In this document: positions 26,909 to 36,465 of the stretch, piece by piece
Position numbering within the stretch: the first letter of the stretch is position 1
Layout: each line of letters starts with the position of its first letter
Assembly: GCF_014199395.1 (NCBI RefSeq)
Contig: NZ_JACIJM010000004.1
Span: forward strand, 348,559-412,558
Reading direction: 5' to 3'
Origin: Yoonia ponticola
GTDB taxonomy: Bacteria > Pseudomonadota > Alphaproteobacteria > Rhodobacterales > Rhodobacteraceae
Length of the DNA stretch: 64,000 nt
Translations under genes and position numbers: made by a program
The notes under the pieces: model-generated
The model's database searches: none
Seen by the model: the letters and a program-made list of their open reading frames with translations, nothing else
What the model was told of the DNA's origin: nothing

Positions 26909-27265
26909 TTTTATTTGCCTCCTTCTCGAAGTTTTAGAGTGGGTGCAGCGGTGTTGCACGGTGCCGCACCAAGACAACAGACACGCCGGATCGGTGCGTT
27001 AGATCGCACCGTCAGACGTAAGCAGCATGTCGGTCATGCGCGGGACATGGACAGCCGTAACGATATGATCGTTGGGGTTGCTGATGATCGCGTTCATCGG
27101 TGTCCCTTTCTTTTTGCGGTTCACCACAACGCCCGTGGGCCTTGTGGTTGGCAATCTGCAATCGGATTGAATGGGTGCGTATAGGGTCTTCACGCAGAAG
27201 TGTCGACAGTTAGCCCGAATTTGATTTCGTGGCAGGCCATGCTTCAAGTGGATAAATGGCGGATT
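26909..27265. other. Leader region of the BCCT gene
   Basis: This stretch holds the SD of the BCCT gene, an imperfect GC-rich stem (about 26942-26970) and a possible 32-residue reading frame (26999-27097, minus). No promoter could be placed with confidence. Confidence 0.4.
26999..27097 (-). CDS. Possible 32-residue leader peptide before the BCCT gene
   Basis: ATG 27097 with AAAGGGA 6 bp upstream encodes MNAIISNPNDHIVTAVHVPR and a short tail ending SDGAI. A GC-rich imperfect stem lies between its stop and the BCCT ribosome site. It could be a leader peptide, the remnant of a lost gene, or chance. Confidence 0.3.
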   Translation of the reverse strand: MNAIISNPNDHIVTAVHVPRMTDMLLTSDGAI

Positions 27266-27469
27266 TTATTCTGGAAATGCCAGTATTTGGGAATCTGCGG
27301 CCAAACGCTGCCGTTCCCATGCCGTCAGGAACGCCATGATTTCAGGTGAGTCGGTCAGGCGCGCTGGTCGGCGTGATCGACGTTGATATGGATGTCTTCA
27401 GGTTCGCCACTGTAGCGCGTAAAGCGCAGGCGGTTGTGTGGTGCGACGGGACAAGCCGTGCGTTTGCCG
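27266..27469 (-). pseudogene. Frameshifted remnant of a small gene downstream of hyuB
   Basis: Directly after hyuB, one frame reads SPDGKRTACPVAPHNRLRFT, then RYSGEPEDIHINVDHADQ, and stops at 27355-27357. The frame one base over continues ARLTDSPEIMAFLTAWERQR and LAADSQILAFPE to TAA at 27266. Together they look like one small protein broken by a single-base shift near 27360. No start codon is seen for the first part. I do not recognise the family. Confidence 0.4.
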
Positions 27470-29179
27470 TCAGGCGATTTCGCCTTTTGCCACGGCGTCT
27501 TGCACGGTTTTGATCTCGTCAGCCGTCAGATTATAGTCACGCGCTGCTGCTTGCGCTGAGATATAGCCACGGGCGAGGTCGCGCAGCACGAGGTCTTTGG
27601 GACGGTCAGACGCGGCACCGTAGCCCGCGCCGCCGGGGAAAGCCATCAGCACTTTGCGCCCGTGCGGCACGAATTGTTTACCTTTGCCATTCATGGTGGT
27701 GCCGTCATCCTGCGCGATTGTCGTCTTGGCCCCTGCCATGCCGCCACGCCGTCCACGTGCAGGATGATCAACGCGGTCGAGCATCGCTTGAAAGTCGAAT
27801 TCGTGACCGTCCATCGCGCCGACTTCCATGTATTGCCCCAGACCGCCGCGTGTCTTGCCTGCGCCGCCGCTGTCGGGTCGCAATTCTTTGCGCCAGATGA
27901 TAACGGGGCCTGCGTGTTCGGTCGCTTCAATCGGCATGGTCATCACGCCGGATGGAAAGGCCGTCGCGTTTAACCCGTCAAAGGCGGGCCGTGCGCCGGA
28001 GCCGCCGGAGTTAAACGTCAGCACTTCGGAGCGTCGTGCATTTGCGGGCGCGGGCGCATCGGTGCGCGGGCGCAAGGACACTTGGAAGTTGCACAGGCAC
28101 CCTGCCCCTTCGGCGGGCACCAGTCCGGGTACGATTTTATCGAAGGCGGCGTAGACCGTATCAGGGACAAAATGGCCGACGATGTGCCGCAAAGCGACTG
28201 GCGCGGGATGCACTGCGTTCACGATAGTATCGACGGGGGCCACAATTTCGAACGGTGCTAAGGACGCGGCATTGTTGGGGATTTCAGGCGCGATGGCGAC
28301 CTTGAGCGCGTAGCAAGCGTAGGCTTTGGCGTAGACCAGCGGGCAGTTGATGCCTTTTTTATCGAGGCCGGACGAGCCGGTGAAGTCTGACACGATCCGG
28401 TCTTCATGCACTGTTACTTTGACTTTAAGCGTGATCGGCGTGTCGAACCCGTCGACCGTCATGTCGCCATCCGCAGACATGCGCGGTAAGGCCGCGATTG
28501 CTTCAATCGTGGCGCGGCGAGAGTTTTCAAGGATGAAATCCGCGATCCCGTCCAGATCGTCGAGCGCAAATTCGGTCATCATCTCAACCAGACGGCGGTG
28601 GCCGATTTCGTTGCAAGTGGCAAGCGCGTAGACGTCGCCGATCAACTGATCCGGCTCGCGCACATTGCCGCGCATGATGCGGACCAGCGTTTCGTCAACC
28701 GTGCCTTTATGGGCGAATTTCATGATCGGGATGTAGAGCCCTTCTTCATACACGCTTTGCGCATCGGCCCCGAGGCCGCGCCCGCCGATATCCACGACAT
28801 GCGCCGTGCAGGCAAAGAAACCGACCAATGCGCCTTGGTGGAACGACGGTGTGACCATGGTGATGTCATGCAGGTGTCCGGTGCCTTCCCATGGGTCGTT
28901 GGTGATATAGACGTCGCCGTCACAAATGTTCTCGCGCCCGATGCGGCGGATAAAATGAGCGACGGCATCGGCCATTGCGTTGACGTGGCCGGGGGTGCCT
29001 GTGACGGCTTGGGCCAGCATGTTGCCGTGGGTGTCGTAGACGCCTGCGGACAGATCGCCCGCCTCACGGACCGATGTAGAGAATGCGGTGCGCACCAAAG
29101 CTTGGGCCTGTTCTTCGACGACCGAAATCAAGCGGTTCCACATGACTTGATAGGCGACTTTAGAGTGTTCTTGTGCCAT
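27470..29179 (-). CDS. hyuB: Hydantoinase/oxoprolinase B-family protein (HyuB)
   Basis: 569 residues; AGGGGATCAGC precedes ATG 29179, 9 bp after hyuA. The HyuB/acetophenone carboxylase family is recognised by MWNRLISVVEEQAQALVRTA, DVYITNDPWEGTGHLHDI and the C-terminal PGGAGYGAASDRP and DLARGYISAQAAARDY. With HyuA it forms an ATP-dependent enzyme hydrolysing hydantoins, N-methylhydantoin or 5-oxoproline, or carboxylating ketones. The exact substrate is not decided by sequence. Confidence 0.88.
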   Translation of the reverse strand: MAQEHSKVAYQVMWNRLISVVEEQAQALVRTAFSTSVREAGDLSAGVYDTHGNMLAQAVTGTPGHVNAMADAVAHFIRRIGRENICDGDVYITNDPWEGTGHLHDITMVTPSFHQGALVGFFACTAHVVDIGGRGLGADAQSVYEEGLYIPIMKFAHKGTVDETLVRIMRGNVREPDQLIGDVYALATCNEIGHRRLVEMMTEFALDDLDGIADFILENSRRATIEAIAALPRMSADGDMTVDGFDTPITLKVKVTVHEDRIVSDFTGSSGLDKKGINCPLVYAKAYACYALKVAIAPEIPNNAASLAPFEIVAPVDTIVNAVHPAPVALRHIVGHFVPDTVYAAFDKIVPGLVPAEGAGCLCNFQVSLRPRTDAPAPANARRSEVLTFNSGGSGARPAFDGLNATAFPSGVMTMPIEATEHAGPVIIWRKELRPDSGGAGKTRGGLGQYMEVGAMDGHEFDFQAMLDRVDHPARGRRGGMAGAKTTIAQDDGTTMNGKGKQFVPHGRKVLMAFPGGAGYGAASDRPKDLVLRDLARGYISAQAAARDYNLTADEIKTVQDAVAKGEIA

Positions 29180-29188
29180 GCTGATCCC

Positions 29189-31267
29189 CTACCCTTTGAC
29201 CACAACGTCGATGCAACCGTCGGGCTGACAGATCGCGTAGCGACTTGCGGGAATGATGATTGTTGTCTCGTCTTCGGTGACGGCGGCGGGGCCTTGCGCC
29301 CGTTGTCCGGTTTGCATGGTTGCGCGGTCGATCACATCTGCGTCCAGATATTTACCCGATGCGGCGTCGAACACGGACCGCTGGCCTTGGCTGGTCGCGG
29401 TGCCATCGCCCGTAGTCGCCGCGATCCGCGCCACAGTTTCTGGCGGCGTTGTCGCGTTCACCGACCAGACGGTGATTTCGATATCCATGCCGACCACGGT
29501 GCGGCCAAATAGTTTCGCGTAGTCTTCTTCAAAACGTGCTGTGAAGGTGGCGGCATCCGGGGTCATGGCTTGGTCTTGCGTCAACTCAATCGGGATTTCC
29601 CAACCTTGGCCAGCGTAGCGCATGTAGGCTTTGAATTCGGACAGGATGTCAGAGGTCGCGTCGCAGGTCCGCACAAAGCCTGTCGCCTCGGTCTGAAGAT
29701 CGGTCAGCAGATCGCGGATGACCTGCGGGTCAAAATCGCTGAGTTTCATGTAGACAGAGCGGTTCGCTTCGAAGCTATAAGGCGCGCGCAGGAACCCGAT
29801 TGCGGACCCGACGCCCGCCCCCGGTGGGACGATCAGGCGGGCGACACCCAGCTTTTCACAAAGACGTCCCGCGTGCAGTGGGGCTGCACCACCAAAGGCA
29901 ATCATGGTGTATTCAGACAGGTCCTCGCCGTTTTCGACAGCGTGTACGCGGGCCGCGTTGGCCATGTTTTCATCCACAACTTCGGCGACGCCAAAGGCTG
30001 CTTCGACCGCGTCCATGTCCAGCGTTTTGCCTACGTGCGCTACCAGTGCGGCCTTGGAGTGGCCTGCGTGCAGTTTGATTGACCCGCCTGCGAAATTATC
30101 CGCATCCAGCTTGCCCAAAACAAGGTCCGCATCCGTGACCGCAGGACGGTCGCCGCCGCGCCCGTAACACGCCGGACCCGGCTCTGATCCCGCACTTTCC
30201 GGACCGACGCGGATTTGCTTCATACTATCGACATGCGCAAGCGACCCGCCGCCCGCGCCGATTTCCACCATGTCGATCACAGGAATAGAGATCGGCATGC
30301 CCGACCCCTTTTTAAAGCGATAGGTGCGGGCGACCTCGAACACGCGACTGGTTTTTGGGGTCTGGTTTTTGATCAAGCAAATCTTAGCCGTGGTGCCGCC
30401 CATATCGAAACTTAGCACCTTGTCGATGCCGTAGCGCGCCGCGATATGTGCTGCAAAAACAGCGCCACCCGCAGGACCGGATTCGACGAGCCGGACGGGG
30501 AAATCAGCGGCATTCTGGATCGAGATAATGCCGCCGCCCGAATGCATCAGGAAGACGCGGCAGGTGACGCCTTCGGCTTTGAGCCGCTCTTCGAGACGTC
30601 CTAAGTAGGACGCCATTAAGGGTTTGATATAGGCGTTTGCAACGACCGTGTTAAAGCGTTCGTATTCGCGCATCTGTGGCGAAACTTCGGACGAAATCGA
30701 CACGGCGACGTCGGGCAAGCGTTCCGCGAGCACATCGCGGATCATCTGTTCGTGGGCCGGATTCAGGTAGGAATGGATAAGACCAACAGCGACGCTGTCA
30801 AAGCCCGCTATGGCGATTTGATCGGCGACGGCTTCGACTTCGGTGCGGTCCAGCGGGATCATCACCTCGCCTTTGGCATTCACGCGCTCGGTGACGGTGA
30901 ACCGGAATTGACGCGGCAAAAGCGGCTCTGGCAGTGTCAGGTTCAGGTCGTATTGTTCGAACCTGCTTTCGGTCCGCATTTCAATCACATCGCGAAAACC
31001 TTGGGTCGTGATTAGCGCGGTTTTGGCCCCGCGCCGCTCTATCAGTGCGTTGGTGGCCAGTGTCGTGCCGTGGATGATCTGGCCGATTTGATCGGGGGTG
31101 ACGCCTGCCTTTTCGCAGACCTGATGCATACCGTCGATGATGGCGTTTTCCGGCGCGGTGTAGGTCGTCAGGACCTTGGTCGAGAAAACGACGCCGTCTT
31201 TTTCAAGCACAACATCCGTGAACGTCCCGCCAATGTCCGCGCCAAGCCGGATCGAAGACCGTTTCAT
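29189..31267 (-). CDS. hyuA: Hydantoinase/oxoprolinase A-family protein (HyuA)
   Basis: 692 residues. The ATP-binding start LGADIGGTFTDVVLE, HGTTLATNALIERRGAKTAL and the second phosphate motif LSFDMGGTTAKICLI are those of the HyuA/5-oxoprolinase ASKHA-fold family. The late SEYTMIAFGGAAPLHAGRLCEKLG is also typical. First gene of the hyuA-hyuB pair and likely under control of the LysR gene just upstream on the same strand. Confidence 0.9.
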   Translation of the reverse strand: MKRSSIRLGADIGGTFTDVVLEKDGVVFSTKVLTTYTAPENAIIDGMHQVCEKAGVTPDQIGQIIHGTTLATNALIERRGAKTALITTQGFRDVIEMRTESRFEQYDLNLTLPEPLLPRQFRFTVTERVNAKGEVMIPLDRTEVEAVADQIAIAGFDSVAVGLIHSYLNPAHEQMIRDVLAERLPDVAVSISSEVSPQMREYERFNTVVANAYIKPLMASYLGRLEERLKAEGVTCRVFLMHSGGGIISIQNAADFPVRLVESGPAGGAVFAAHIAARYGIDKVLSFDMGGTTAKICLIKNQTPKTSRVFEVARTYRFKKGSGMPISIPVIDMVEIGAGGGSLAHVDSMKQIRVGPESAGSEPGPACYGRGGDRPAVTDADLVLGKLDADNFAGGSIKLHAGHSKAALVAHVGKTLDMDAVEAAFGVAEVVDENMANAARVHAVENGEDLSEYTMIAFGGAAPLHAGRLCEKLGVARLIVPPGAGVGSAIGFLRAPYSFEANRSVYMKLSDFDPQVIRDLLTDLQTEATGFVRTCDATSDILSEFKAYMRYAGQGWEIPIELTQDQAMTPDAATFTARFEEDYAKLFGRTVVGMDIEITVWSVNATTPPETVARIAATTGDGTATSQGQRSVFDAASGKYLDADVIDRATMQTGQRAQGPAAVTEDETTIIIPASRYAICQPDGCIDVVVKG

Positions 31268-31397
31268 CGCCGAGCATCCTTTCAGCTTATGGTTTGCGGG
31301 ACCATCGGTCGCATTTGAGGTGCCCGTTTGTCGCGAGTTTACGCAGAGCGCAGGAGCAGGAAAAATTGTTATTTGTTCTAGGGGTGGTTACTTTTCG

Positions 31398-32303
31398 TTA
31401 TCGTCTGGTTTCGGCCGCGATCTGTTGCGCGATCTCTGCGGCGTGGCGCACGAAACGCGGCACGCGCTTGTCGTCAAAGCGGGCGTGGACCTCTAAATCG
31501 CTGGGGGTCCAGTCGCAGTTTAGCGCGACAAGACGCCCTTGGGATATCGCGTCGCTGACGATTTGGCGGGGCAGCAAGGCGATGCCCATGCCATCCACAG
31601 CCATCGGCAAACAGGACGCAAGGCTGCTGGAATGCACGATTTGGTTTTGCGAGACGTTATTGAGGTCGGCAAAATCCGCGAGTTCCTGTGATGATTGCGT
31701 GTGGCGTGCGTGGGTCAGGATTGAATGGTTAAACAGGTCCGTCATCGCGGGATTGGTGCCGATGTCCTGCACGATTTCGGGCGTCGCGACCCAGATATAG
31801 CGGTCATTTCCAAGCGGCAGATTGCCACCCAATTCCGTTGAAAAAGGTGCGGTTTGAATGGCCAGATCAATCTGCCCACTGACCAAACTGCGATCAATTT
31901 CGCGGGATAAATCGACCTGAAGTTCGACGCTAACGGAGGGGTAGGATTTCTTGAAGGCGCGTAGGAAATCATGCAGCCACGTACAGGCGATCAATTCGGT
32001 CACGCCTAAGCGCAGGCGTTCTTTGATTAAATCCTGCCGTTTTGCGACTTCAAGCAGCGCCTCGCCGGACCAGATCACCTGACGCGCCGCTGCGACCAAA
32101 GTTGTTCCGACGTCCGTCAGTCGCACCGATCCTGCGTCGCGGTGCATTAGAACCACGTCGAGCGATTTTTCCAGCGACGATATGCGTGCCGAGATGTTCG
32201 GTTGCGTTGTGCCAAGTGCCGCTGCCGCTTTGCGAAACGTGCCTGTGTCGACGACCTGAACAAAGGCTTCGAGTTGCTTGAGTGTGAGTTTACTTTTTAT
32301 CAT
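31398..32303 (-). CDS. LysR-family transcriptional regulator
   Basis: 301 residues from ATG 32303, with GGAGG about 6 bp upstream. The N-terminal helix-turn-helix reads LKQLEAFVQVVDTGTFRKAAAALGTTQPNISARISSLE; the rest is a periplasmic-binding-like effector domain. It lies upstream of hyuA on the same strand (130-bp gap), so it probably regulates that pair. Confidence 0.88.
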   Translation of the reverse strand: MIKSKLTLKQLEAFVQVVDTGTFRKAAAALGTTQPNISARISSLEKSLDVVLMHRDAGSVRLTDVGTTLVAAARQVIWSGEALLEVAKRQDLIKERLRLGVTELIACTWLHDFLRAFKKSYPSVSVELQVDLSREIDRSLVSGQIDLAIQTAPFSTELGGNLPLGNDRYIWVATPEIVQDIGTNPAMTDLFNHSILTHARHTQSSQELADFADLNNVSQNQIVHSSSLASCLPMAVDGMGIALLPRQIVSDAISQGRLVALNCDWTPSDLEVHARFDDKRVPRFVRHAAEIAQQIAAETRR

Positions 32304-32387
32304 GCGCGCCTCCAGGATCACAAAAATCTATCCTGTGAGGCTGTAAATGAGAAGTGGTCATTCGCGCAGCCGCTCGCACGTCTGCTG

Positions 32388-32960
32388 TCAGGATGTGATC
32401 CGTAGGGTCAGAAGCATAATCGCGTTTTCAAAGAACGCGGGATTTTCTTCGGCGCGCGCGGCGAGTTGCGCGCCTTCGAGCAAGGACAGCGCCGCTGCCG
32501 CCTCTAGCGCCGGATCAACGACGTTTGCGATGGACCCGTCGTCGCGCCCTGTCTCGAACGCTTTGGTCATCCAGCCGACGATCATTGCACGAAACTGGCT
32601 GATTTGTTCAATAACATCAGCAGGAAGGCTGTCGCGGCTGGCCGAAAACGAGGCGCAGAGGCACAGTTGTTTGCCGCCGTTACTGCCCGTTCGGTACAGC
32701 CCGATCAGTTGCGCTAACTGCTCGCCACCTGTAGCGTATTTTTCGCTTATTTCGGCGCAAATGCTCTGCACGTTTTCGTGGTAGCGCTGCATTAATGCGA
32801 CCGAGAGTTTCGCTTTTGACGGGAAATGGTGGTGGATGCTCGCCTTGCGGATGCCGACATCTTCGGCGAGGTCCGCATAGCTGAACCCGTCAAAGCCCAG
32901 CGTCCGTGCAGCGGTTTCGGCTGAATTCAAAAGAGCGGTTTTTGTGTCAGATGTTGGCAT
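32388..32960 (-). CDS. TetR-family transcriptional regulator
   Basis: 190 residues from ATG 32960 (AGGTGA 6 bp upstream); a GTG at 32969 that overlaps the preceding stop is the alternative. The helix-turn-helix is FDGFSYADLAEDVGIRKASIHHHFPSKAKL (about residues 22-52). Last gene of the cupin-amine oxidase-TetR operon. Two matching palindromes (34708-34723 and 34878-34893) before this operon and the divergent VOC gene are its likely targets. Confidence 0.88.
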   Translation of the reverse strand: MPTSDTKTALLNSAETAARTLGFDGFSYADLAEDVGIRKASIHHHFPSKAKLSVALMQRYHENVQSICAEISEKYATGGEQLAQLIGLYRTGSNGGKQLCLCASFSASRDSLPADVIEQISQFRAMIVGWMTKAFETGRDDGSIANVVDPALEAAAALSLLEGAQLAARAEENPAFFENAIMLLTLRITS

Positions 32961-32965
32961 TGCGA

Positions 32966-34021
32966 TCACCTATTTTCGGTTTTCAAAGTCTGTAGGACGT
33001 TTTCGGCTGCTTCCAAAGCGCCTTCGAGATACCCGCCAAATGCGGGCGCCACTTCGGTGCCGCCAAACTGCAGTCGGTTGTCCCAAAGGTTGTTCAAAAT
33101 ACGCGGCAGGCCGTAGGTCGGATGGGCATAAAGCGGGGCGAGATCAGCCTGCGTCGATGTGTGCGGATCAAACGCCCAATCTTTGACGAACAGTTGCAGC
33201 GGGTTTGCTGCGTCTGGACCGAACAGGCGGGTGAATTGAGCTTGCAGGTGTTGGCTCAAGGCTTGCGCGTCCCTGCGCGATTGAGGCGGGACGCCGATGA
33301 AGCCGAACAACGCGTAGGGGCCGCCTTGCGCGGGGGATGCGTCGTGGATTTCGACCATCGGGCCGATCCGGCTTTGCGCATCGCCGGACAATCCGTCTTC
33401 GCGCCAGAATGGCCGGTCGTAGACGGCGACGGCTTTGGCCTGTCCGGCCATCCATGTGGCGATGTTTTGCATCGTGGCGACCGCGTTTTGCGGCAGTGCT
33501 GGCAGGTAGGTGATGTTCGCGGCAAGGCGCGGCGGCAGGCACAGGACGACCTGATTAGCGTCGATTGTTTCGCCATTGTTCAGCGTTGCGCGGATGCCTG
33601 ATTTGGTCTGCGTTAACGTCGTAACAACTGCGTTGAGGCGCATCCGGTCTTGCGGCAATCCGTCCACGAGCGCTTGAATTAACGCCCCTAGCCCACCTTT
33701 CAGCCGCCAAGATCCCTGCATCGACGAGAACCCGCGGCCCCGTTGGATTTCGCCGCGCTCTGTCTCGAACACCAGATCGCCCTCGGCAAACTGGTCGAAT
33801 TTCTCTAACCCAAGCGCGTCAATCAAGGCGGCGATGCGCGGCTGTGCGGGCCAGAACCACGCGGGCCCCATATCAAAATGGCCGCCAGCGTGCTGTTCTG
33901 TTTTGATCCGCCCGCCAAAGCGCGCACGCGCCTCAACCAGTTGATAGTCCGCGCCTTTAGCCTCAAGCCCCCGCGCAAGCGCGAGGCCAGACAACCCGCC
34001 ACCGATGATTAACGTTGTCAC
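32966..34021 (-). CDS. FAD-dependent amine oxidase-like flavoprotein
   Basis: 351 residues from GTG 34021, which shares GTGA with the cupin stop; the longer frame to 34129 lies inside the cupin gene. The FAD-binding start [31 protein letters not shown] and the C-terminal [25 protein letters not shown] motif define the flavin monoamine oxidase family. The length is shorter than typical (about 450), mostly in the substrate domain. The substrate is unknown; the operon with a cupin and TetR suggests a stress- or metabolite-inducible function. Confidence 0.85.
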   Translation of the reverse strand: MTTLIIGGGLSGLALARGLEAKGADYQLVEARARFGGRIKTEQHAGGHFDMGPAWFWPAQPRIAALIDALGLEKFDQFAEGDLVFETERGEIQRGRGFSSMQGSWRLKGGLGALIQALVDGLPQDRMRLNAVVTTLTQTKSGIRATLNNGETIDANQVVLCLPPRLAANITYLPALPQNAVATMQNIATWMAGQAKAVAVYDRPFWREDGLSGDAQSRIGPMVEIHDASPAQGGPYALFGFIGVPPQSRRDAQALSQHLQAQFTRLFGPDAANPLQLFVKDWAFDPHTSTQADLAPLYAHPTYGLPRILNNLWDNRLQFGGTEVAPAFGGYLEGALEAAENVLQTLKTENR

Positions 34022-34686
34022 GGGTTGGGTGCTTTGGCGTGGACCAGATGGCCTGTTTTGATCCAGAGTTTTGCGCCGTCTTGGCCTGCGACTGCGTTCA
34101 ACGGCGTGCCTGCGGGGAGGCGTAACCATGCGTTCTTGGTTAACGTGTCGCCACCTTCGGTGATTGCGCCGTCGAGAACCAAGACCTCGATCCCGCCTGC
34201 ATCAACATTGGTCAGCGCGGCATCTGCGTCGAGGTGATGGTAGGTCACGACTTCGAACGCATCGCGGTGCAGCTCGGCGGTTGCCACGCCGTCAACGGGT
34301 GCGGCGAGGTCGTCCGCCATGGTTTTGCGAAACTGCGTGCGGTCGTCGGGGTCGAATTGCCAGAGCTTTACAAAGATCGTGCAGCCCGCATCAGACCCCG
34401 GTGTGTGCGACGTAGTTGGCGGGTTGCGCACGTAGGTGCCCGTTGGAAAGTCGCCATGTTCGTCTTGGAATACGCCATCCAGAACGATGAATTCCTCGCC
34501 ACCCGTGTGCGTATGCGCCGAGAATTTGCTGTTGGGTGCATAGCGCACGATGGAGGTCGCGCGGGCCACTTCGCCGCCGATCCGGTCCAACATGCGACGA
34601 TCCACTCCGGGCATCGGTGATGCGGTCCATGCGATCTGGTCAGAGTGGACGACGACACGTTTGCGAAAGTCTGCGTTCAATTCCAT
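34018..34686 (-). CDS. Cupin protein (ChrR cupin-like, two cupin domains)
   Basis: 222 residues from ATG 34686 (AAAGGAAAT upstream). The N-terminal cupin holds [33 protein letters not shown], with metal ligands His-His-Glu and a later His in TSHTPGS. A second, degenerate cupin fold is suggested by [17 protein letters not shown]. It resembles the cupin part of anti-sigma factor ChrR but lacks its zinc-binding anti-sigma domain, so it is more likely an enzyme or sensor of its own. First gene of its operon. Confidence 0.82.
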   Translation of the reverse strand: MELNADFRKRVVVHSDQIAWTASPMPGVDRRMLDRIGGEVARATSIVRYAPNSKFSAHTHTGGEEFIVLDGVFQDEHGDFPTGTYVRNPPTTSHTPGSDAGCTIFVKLWQFDPDDRTQFRKTMADDLAAPVDGVATAELHRDAFEVVTYHHLDADAALTNVDAGGIEVLVLDGAITEGGDTLTKNAWLRLPAGTPLNAVAGQDGAKLWIKTGHLVHAKAPNP

Positions 34687-34707
34687 GGGTGATTTCCTTT
34701 TGTGCAC

Positions 34708-34723
34708 CCTACCAATAGGTAGG
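34708..34723. promoter_or_regulatory. Palindromic operator upstream of the cupin operon
   Basis: CCTACC-AATA-GGTAGG is a perfect 6-4-6 palindrome, 22 bp before the cupin start. It shares the pattern CCTACNANTNGGTAG with the site at 34878-34893. Likely TetR operator. Confidence 0.65.
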
Positions 34724-34877
34724 TTAGTGTGCGAATGTCAATTGCATGATTTGGATTGCCCTGCTGACCTCGCGATTAAGTGAGGACCGAGAGCGGCTGA
34801 TATGCGTTATCTGTTCGCCCTATGCGGCCAAAGGGTTCGGGCGAAGCTATCATTAATGCTTGCGCTAAATGTAACTG

Positions 34878-34893
34878 CCTACTAGTTGGTAGA
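34878..34893. promoter_or_regulatory. Palindromic operator upstream of the VOC gene
   Basis: CCTAC-TAGTTG-GTAGA keeps both CCTAC and GGTAG arms with the same 16-bp spacing as the site at 34708-34723. It lies 28 bp before the VOC start. Likely bound by the same TetR protein. Confidence 0.6.
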
Positions 34894-34920
34894 GACTCAC
34901 CTAACACAAAAGGAAACACG

Positions 34921-35283
34921 ATGATTGGGTATTCAACGATTGGCGTCAAAGACATGAAAAAGGCCAAGGCTTTTTACACAGACTTGTTCGACGCGCCGGT
35001 TCAGGTCGACATAGGCCGCTTGGCGATGATCGGTAAAACGCTGGACGCCCCGATGATCGCTGTGTGCGAACCTTTTGACGGGAATGAACCGAGCTGCGGC
35101 AATGGTGCGATGATCGCGTTTTCTGCAGCGACCAAAGACGAAGTCAACGATATGTACGCCAAAGCGATTTCGCTGGGCGCCACCTGTGAAGGTGCGCCAG
35201 GGCAGCGGATCGACGATGTCTTCTATGGCGCTTATGTGCGCGACCCTGATGGGAACAAACTGGCGTTCTACATCTTTGGTTAA
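34921..35283 (+). CDS. VOC/glyoxalase-fold protein
   Basis: 120 residues from ATG 34921 (AAAAGGAAA upstream); the frame before it is not needed. MIGYSTIGVKDMKKAKAFYTDLFDA at the start and DPDGNKLAFYIFG at the end are the two betaalphabetabetabeta modules of the vicinal oxygen chelate superfamily. Possible roles are methylglyoxal detoxification, dioxygenase or antibiotic binding. It is divergent from the cupin operon and shares its operator type. Confidence 0.85.
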   Translation: MIGYSTIGVKDMKKAKAFYTDLFDAPVQVDIGRLAMIGKTLDAPMIAVCEPFDGNEPSCGNGAMIAFSAATKDEVNDMYAKAISLGATCEGAPGQRIDDVFYGAYVRDPDGNKLAFYIFG

Positions 35284-35296
35284 CCGGATATGACAG

Positions 35297-35334
35297 CAGG
35301 CCCACCCTATTGGTTTAGGGTGGGCCTGTTTTTA
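35297..35334 (+). terminator. Rho-independent terminator of the VOC gene
   Basis: CAGGCCCACCCTA and TAGGGTGGGCCTG form a 13-bp stem with a short loop, then TTTTT. The T-run overlaps the stop codon of the convergent permease gene. Confidence 0.9.
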
Positions 35335-36465
35335 TGGCAAAGCTTTCGCGCGGTTGCGTGGCAATCGCGACAACGCCACTGCCGCGATCGTGTAAACCAC
35401 CGCCAGTGCGACCTGCGTTTGGATTGCGCCCGCTACGTCCTGCGCCGATGCGCCCATTTGGTCTACAGCGACAAAGGCGGAAATGGCCGTGGAGGATGGC
35501 ACAAGCAGTGACAAGGCACGCAGATGCTCTGGGATCATTTCTACGGGCCACGAGATACCCGACAGGAAAAACAACGGCATCCCGATCACCACGAGCAAGA
35601 ACACAACGCCTTCGCGCCATGGAATGGCCATCGCAATCGCAAACCCCATCGCCATACAGGCACAAATAAACGGGATCGCAATCATGAATAACGTGACCAG
35701 ATCACCCGTGCGCGGGATGCTATACAGATAAGGGATCGTCATCTGCGTGAAGGCGACCCAGATCATATAGAGGGCAAAATAGGCGGTGATCGTGGCCCAT
35801 AACTTGCGACCAGATGGCAGACTGCGTCCCGCGTGCAGCAGCCCGATCCCCATCAGCAGGGTTTGCTGTAGGATCAGAACAAAGGCCGCCGGAATGACGT
35901 AGCTGGCGTAACCGCCCTGTGGGTTGAAAACGGCCACATTTGTCACCGCAATAGGCGACAACATTGTGCGTGCCACGCCATCATCCACGCCCAGTGACGT
36001 GAGCCGCGCGTAGTTCACCCCTGCCCCCATTGTCCCCGCGACAGTCGCCACCGCCCGCATCACGTTTGAGTAGATCAACAGGTAACTGCCGTCGCTATAA
36101 GCGGCCACGGGTGCTGGACGGCTGGCAAGGATATCGGCCTCGAACCCTGCGGGAATGACGACGATCCCATAGACGTCGCGGCGGTAAAACGCATCGCGGG
36201 CAGTTTCCATATCAGGTGCGGATATCGTCACATCGACCCATTCTGTCACGTCGATTTCGCGCACAAACTCGCGGCTGGCGCTTGAATTATCCTGATCAAT
36301 CACAACGACAGGCACATCGCGCAACACTTCGCCCACGTAGGGCTGTGGGTACAGAACGCTATAGATCAAAATGCCGACGATCATTGTGGATTTGGCGCTG
36401 TCATCTGCCAAAAGCGACCGTAGCGCGCCGAGAACCTCGGCTAGGAAGTGCTTTAACTTGGTCAT
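35332..36465 (-). CDS. ABC-2 type transporter permease (second)
   Basis: 377 residues from ATG 36465, which overlaps the upstream permease stop by ATGA; the longer frame to 36681 is inside that gene. An N-terminal membrane helix, a large extracytoplasmic domain (DVPVVVIDQDNSSASREFVREI) and five C-terminal membrane segments ending VYTIAAVALSRLP match the YhhJ/ABC-2 family. It acts with the preceding permease and the HlyD protein as an exporter; no ATPase gene is in the operon. Confidence 0.85.
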   Translation of the reverse strand: MTKLKHFLAEVLGALRSLLADDSAKSTMIVGILIYSVLYPQPYVGEVLRDVPVVVIDQDNSSASREFVREIDVTEWVDVTISAPDMETARDAFYRRDVYGIVVIPAGFEADILASRPAPVAAYSDGSYLLIYSNVMRAVATVAGTMGAGVNYARLTSLGVDDGVARTMLSPIAVTNVAVFNPQGGYASYVIPAAFVLILQQTLLMGIGLLHAGRSLPSGRKLWATITAYFALYMIWVAFTQMTIPYLYSIPRTGDLVTLFMIAIPFICACMAMGFAIAMAIPWREGVVFLLVVIGMPLFFLSGISWPVEMIPEHLRALSLLVPSSTAISAFVAVDQMGASAQDVAGAIQTQVALAVVYTIAAVALSRLPRNRAKALP

